The notes beneath the pieces were generated by a model, which saw nothing but the letters and a program-made list of their open reading frames with translations, was not told where the DNA came from and did not search any database. A DNA stretch of 64,000 bases from contig BGZK01000212.1 of NCBI GenBank assembly GCA_005406025.1, positions 186,001 through 250,000 of the forward strand, given 5' to 3'. The position numbers were made by a program, and so were the translations under genes. Shown piece by piece: positions 59,890-64,000 of this stretch. The DNA is from Eumeta japonica (lineage: Eukaryota > Arthropoda > Insecta > Lepidoptera > Psychidae). Position 1 is the stretch's first letter, and every line of letters begins with the position of its first letter.

Positions 59890-60940
59890 TCACCAATTTG
59901 TAAAAACAAATAACAAATGAATGCAATATACATAATAAGGTTGGCGTAGAGGCCCGCTTTTTCTACTTAAATATATTTTTTATTTTAAAGTTTCTAAGTT
60001 GGTAATTCTAAAAATTTTAAGTATGACCTAAATAGCCATTTCTAAAAATTTTAAATAAGACCTACTTATCAGTGTTAATATTACCAATGTTTTATAATGA
60101 TAATGAACGTTCGAGGCCAATTGATATATTTTCGAAGTCAACAAGAAAGAAACAAAAGACCACCACTAAAACAACTCACCTTCCTTCATAATTTCTTTTT
60201 ACTTATCTCAATGAACTAACTACACATACAATATACCGTTCACACAGGCCCAGAATGTTATTCTGAAAAAAAAAATTTAGTCCACACCTTCATAATGTTC
60301 ATTCACAGCGACTTTTACTTCTGATTTGGAGGAAAACTTTTGTCAAATGAACCACATTTTAAGAAAGAGGAACAAACAGATGAACACGAAATCTTGAGTC
60401 TGACGAATAAGACAAACGGTGCAGCACTTCAAAGTAAAGTCCATCCAATTAGGCACCAGGCTATCTGATTTAAGCTAAGTTTTAATTTAAAAAAGTTGTG
60501 TTTTAGTTTGACGAATGAGATCGTTCCTCTTTGATTTCATTGTTCTAATTTGATTACATTAAGTTTTTACAAAGAATTCGCATGGTAGACTACTTATTTA
60601 GTAATATGGGATTAAAGGGATAAAACTACGCACGTGAGAATAATGTCTTTCATAATATTATATTTCGAGGTTTATTTCAACATGGTATCTTATTAATATT
60701 ATACTAATAATACATGTGAAAGTTTATTTGAATTTTTGGAGTTTTGTTATTCAATCACGCTTTAAGCACTTGACAGGATGATATGAAGCTATACGATAAT
60801 ATTGATTATACATTAGAATAATATATAAGTTATAATTTAAGAAGATTCCCGCTTTTATCGCGACTTTGCTTGCGTGATCGTAGCACGCATTCTTAACTTA
60901 TAGCGATTGGTTACTGGTAACTACGATATTTAAGAGAGGT
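59890..60940. other. No gene recognised; short direct duplication 60.0-60.07 kb
   Basis: TTCTAAAAATTTTAAGTATG + ACCTAAATA (about 60006-60034) is repeated as TTCTAAAAATTTTAAATAAG + ACCTACTTA about 36 bases on. The remainder is AT-rich. Confidence 0.45.
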
Positions 60941-60949
60941 TCAATTTTA

Positions 60950-61385
60950 ACACAATCTTAATTGGGATCGGAATTGTGAGCAAGACCGGGACCAAGATCG
61001 AAAACGTAAAAGCATAATAAAGCGTTCTATAATGAAAAAAAAACTCATCGGCACTGTGTGTTTTCGATGTAAGAATATTTATTGGTTTTTCTAATGTGAA
61101 ATCTGGAACGAGAATAAGATCAAAATTGTGATAAATAACGTTATCGATCGATATGAAAGACGAAAGAATTCGTTGTATATACACGCGGTCGGAACCACGG
61201 GTGAATCATTTTGAAGAGAATTTAAATCGGGACTAGAATCGGAATTGAAAGCGGAGCCAGGACTGAAATCGAAATAAACAACCACAGGATCATGTTAAAC
61301 AGCGTGATCGGTCAATATAAAAGATAAAAGTATTCATTCGAAAAACACGCGCGCAGACCCGTGGGCAAAAATGAGTGCAAAATAA
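60950..61385 (+). mobile_element. Helitron-like remnant(s) with hexamer-phased linker
   Basis: Three successive pieces of the linker/core pattern: linker at 60960-61010 (GGGATCGGAATTGTGAGCAA) then AATGAAAAAAAAACTCATC; a short linker at 61100-61130 then GATCGATATGAAAGACGAAA + GAATTCG; and a linker at 61223-61278 (GGGACT AGAATC GGAATT) then TAAAAGATAAAAGTATTCAT + TCG, followed by ACACGCGCGCAGACCCGTGG (61352-61371), similar to the stem of a Helitron end. No CTRR/T can be placed. The triplication suggests tandem 3'-end growth. Confidence 0.55.
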
Positions 61386-61389
61386 GAAT

Positions 61390-62285
61390 ATCAAACAGTA
61401 ATAATTTACCCTACACAACTTCATTAGTAAAAGATTTATTTTTACAATAGTAATTTCTCTATTCGTTCAAAGTGACCACGGTAGCACAGACAATACAAGC
61501 TCAAATAATATATCAAAATGGCATCCATAATTCGCGCAGTTACACTGAGTTAGAACCAAATTTGACTAATTTTAATGTTTTGAGGGCACGGTTAGTCGTT
61601 GTTGTGTTTACTAAGTGCTCCATCGAATAAAGAAGAAACGTATTTTGTTGCCTAAAATTTTTTAACCGTTAAATTTCCAAAATGCAAATTTATTATAAAA
61701 CATTTATATCTAATAGGCAAAAATAAATAACTGTAGTTATAATAATAAAGCAAGTAAGTATATTATATAACTATAATATACCTCATTTCATCAGGCTTTG
61801 AGTTTCAAGTAGCAAATTCGTACTGCTTCATATAGAATTCATAGAGAACGGCAGCCGTGAAAGTCTAAACTTATACTGCATTTTAGCTTTAAGATTTTGT
61901 AATGAAGGCACTGATAGAGAATATTAAATGTTAAATTCAAATGATCTTATATACACATACAACAGAACATATATTATACGACACATTGGAAAAGTTTTCG
62001 TAAAACGTATTCGTAAAAATAAGTTAACGTGAAAGGAGTAAGTAAAACCATTGAAATTACTAAATATATTTAAATTATCGAGCAGTGATATCCCTAAATA
62101 CTTTAGGATAGATATTTTAGGTCGAGAAATAAGTTTTTTGTATTTTATAAGTGAAAAGTTGCAGTAAAATCTTTTTGGTTGTGCTGTTTTTATGTGTTTA
62201 ATGTTGATACCGTTAAATATATGATTTTTTTAAAAAAGAATAATAAAGAGTTAAAACGGTGATCCGCCATTTTTCTATCGTTTTT
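61390..62285. other. No gene recognised
   Basis: AT-rich, no repeat that I can name. Confidence 0.4.
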
Positions 62286-62289
62286 TTGT

Positions 62290-63335
62290 CCATTCAAAGA
62301 AGTGAATTTAAAGTAGAAATTCATGAAATTTGGAAGATTTAAAAAAAAAAAAGGGAAAATGTGACGCAAGCCGCGAAAACAATTTGTGACGTTTATGACG
62401 TTTATAATGCAGTATTGGTAAGATACTGCATTAGTTCCATGATGTAAGAATAGCACAAAATCGGTTCAAGCGTTTTCAGTCCGACGATTTTGATGTCAAA
62501 AATGAACCTCGCTCTGGTCGACCTGTTGTCGATCGGATAAAGTCGATATTTTGCCATTTTAGAAAAAGCAAAGCAAGATCGGCATATTAGTACTTACGAG
62601 ATAGTTGAAGAGCTGAAGATTGATAGTAAAACAATTTTTACCCACTTCAAAAAAGCTGGGTATATAAAAAAAGCTCGATACTTGGATCCCATACGAGCTC
62701 ATTGAAAGAAATCTAATGAAGCGTGTACTCATTTGCGATTCTCTATTGTAACGAATTGAAACCGAACCGTTTTTGAAAATACTGATGACTGGTGATAAAA
62801 AATAGATTACCTACAGCAAGAACGTGCGAAAAAGATTATAGTCAAAAGGCAAGCAAGCTCTACAGACTAAAGCGAAACCCGAATTAACTAGCAATAAGTT
62901 GATGCTAAATGTATGGTGGGATTGGAAGGGCATAGCTTTTATGGACAAAACCATCAATTTGAATCTATATTACTAACAGTTGATGAGACTCAAGCAAGAA
63001 GTAGTGAAAAAACAGCGGAATTAATTAACAGAAAGAGTATGGTTTTTCACCATAATAACGCCAGACTACGCACATATTTAGCCATTCAATAAATATTGAG
63101 AGCTCGGCTGGGACGTGCTAATGAATTCACCATATTTTCCTGACCTTGTACCCTCAAATTTTCACTTGTATCGGTCTCTTCAGAGTTCTTTAAGTAGTGT
63201 TAGGTTAACACCAAGAGAGGACTGTTAAAACTTATAACACTTTTTTTGATCAGAAATCCCAAACTACACCAATTGGATTATGTCATTACTTATAAAATTG
63301 CAACAAGTTGCACGAAATAGCAAATATATATTATA
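62290..63335 (+). pseudogene. Mariner transposase (mellifera-type), degraded
   Basis: Reading across frames on the + strand: QAAKTICDVYD (~62367-62400), FKRFQSDDFDVKNEPRSGRP + VVDRI (~62466-62540), QDRHISTYEIVEELKIDSKT + IFTHFKKAGYIKKA (~62577-62675), a TGDKK / YSKNVRKRL segment (~62790-62840), LMLNVWWDWKGIAFMDK (~62902-62952), LMRLKQEVVKKQ (~62980-63015), FHHNNARLRT (~63043-63072), ELGWDVLMNSPYFPDLVPSN + FHLYRSLQSSL (~63105-63195) and PIGLCHYL-type C-terminus. The first catalytic D (TGD) remains. The second is N (HHNNA rather than HHDNA) and the third is N (PSN rather than PSD). Several stops. The motif spelling resembles the mellifera subfamily. ITRs and TA duplication are not recognisable. 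Confidence 0.88.
62405..62433. repeat. Perfect 11-bp inverted repeat inside mariner
   Basis: TAATGCAGTAT (62405-62415) and ATACTGCATTA (62423-62433) with a 7-base spacer. The transposase frame, which should read …VYGxNAVS…, is garbled exactly here, so the palindrome is probably a local inverted duplication. Confidence 0.8.
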
Positions 63336-63339
63336 ATTA

Positions 63340-63770
63340 TCTATAAATATAATATGATGAAAATTTATCCTGAATTTTAATATAAAATGCGAAAAAACAT
63401 TTTCCCCGATATTATATGTATAAATTATAGAAGAGAAGTTTGCTAACGCCTCAAGATTAGGCATGAGAGATAGTGAAATGAGGAAAATACGTAGGCGTAA
63501 AGCGTTGCGTGGCCGCATTAAATAAGGCGTCACGCCGCTCTGTCACACCATATCTCGTCATGTAATACTAACCACTATTACTTCATTCACTGCTACTGCA
63601 TAGAAGTTCTTACCTTACGCAAATACAGTACTTTAAAATCATATCATAATTACTGTATAAGCAAATATCAAACTGCTATTCCTTACCATATTATATTAGA
63701 AGCCACTCCGTGTAGCTTCAAGTGGTGGATATTTCATAATAACATTAACTTCCTAAATTTTACATTATTC
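63340..63770. other. No gene recognised
   Basis: AT-rich. The 89-codon minus-strand frame at 63264-63533 partly overlaps the mariner tail in antisense and is not supported. Confidence 0.4.
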
Positions 63771-63777
63771 CTATTTT

Positions 63778-64000
63778 AGTCTTGCTCTCACCCTGTCTCT
63801 TGACCCTGATCCAGATCCCGTTCCCGCTGTGTATTAAATACCAACCTCATTATAAATTCCTATGACTGTTTTATTTTTGTTTCCAAACCCGGTTTTGCTC
63901 TCAAATTCAATATTAAGCCCACTCTGATTTTCGATTTTGGTTTTACTTTGGATTCCTATCACGGTACCGTCTTCTATCCGTTATATCCCAGTTCCACTAC
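63778..64000 (-). mobile_element. Hexamer-phased Helitron linker remnant, cut by window edge
   Basis: Minus-strand purine-rich, 6-base-phased text (plus-strand units such as CTGATC CAGATC CCGTTC CCGCTG at 63806-63829; GATTTTGGTTTTAC at 63932-63949). Same style as the linkers at 24.2, 26.2, 56.4 and 61.0 kb. Too diverged and too incomplete for ends to be seen. Confidence 0.4.

Noticed and set aside
59937..59960. TAAGGTTGGCGTAGAGGC as the right mariner terminal repeat
   Set aside because: It resembles a mariner end (AGGTTGG) but points outward relative to the transposase remnant, so it cannot be this element's own terminus.

Overview
The window looks like nuclear DNA of a moth or butterfly (Lepidoptera). 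It is AT-rich, has no prokaryotic gene organisation, and carries dispersed repeats I recognise from lepidopteran genomes: the 'GGGTTCCGTA / GTCCGTCTGT' repeat at 14.65-15.06 kb (+) and 17.93-18.30 kb (-), the 'CCCTTCAACCCGATCTCCTC' non-LTR 3' end at 22.44-22.76 kb, and the 'GAGCCCAAACTCGATGGGG' repeat at 32.0-33.3 kb. I found no exon of a host protein-coding gene, no tRNA, no rRNA and no CRISPR array. The window is best read as intergenic or long-intron DNA. It contains small GC-rich islets that could be conserved regulatory sequence, surrounded by layers of dead transposons.

Layout. 0.5-2.6 kb: decayed non-LTR retrotransposon split by a GC-richer block. 2.6-14.6 kb: mostly unrecognised AT-rich sequence with a degenerate ~110-120 bp tandem repeat (4.7-5.1 kb) and GC islets (4.0, 10.7-11.1, 12.7 kb). 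14.6-23.4 kb: lepidopteran repeats, a remarkable pair of abutting hairpins (18.68-18.81 kb) and a long inverted duplication (23.2-23.4 kb). 24.2-26.4 kb: two Helitron-like remnants containing a hexamer-phased linker, with a 260-bp inverted-repeat MITE between them. 27.4 and 35.6-36.5 kb: remnants of one endonuclease/RT non-LTR family. 32.0-33.3 kb: a 120-bp minisatellite whose period is a multiple of three, so it reads open as a spurious 446-codon ORF. 39-45 kb: several GC-rich islets. 45.5-54.7 kb: Helitron cluster with a truncated Rep-N copy (46.3-47.9 kb) and a near-full-length but dead Rep/helicase copy (50.0-54.67 kb). 55.2-57.1 kb: second MITE copy and a minus-strand Helitron end. 58.7-63.3 kb: two dead mariner transposases on opposite strands. 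The end of the window holds further hexamer-phased Helitron debris.

The most interesting signal is about 0.6 kb upstream of the larger Helitron's coding region: a 79-bp tandem array (49.02-49.42 kb) in which every unit carries arrays of alternating nGAAn/nTTCn, the binding motif of heat-shock factor. It is followed by two copies of a TATA-containing segment. This looks like a heat-shock-type promoter carried by a Helitron. Other leads are a MITE family with 3-bp target duplications, a Helitron lineage defined by a degenerate hexamer linker, and a recurrent pattern of small near-perfect palindromes, two of them inside mariner transposase sequence.
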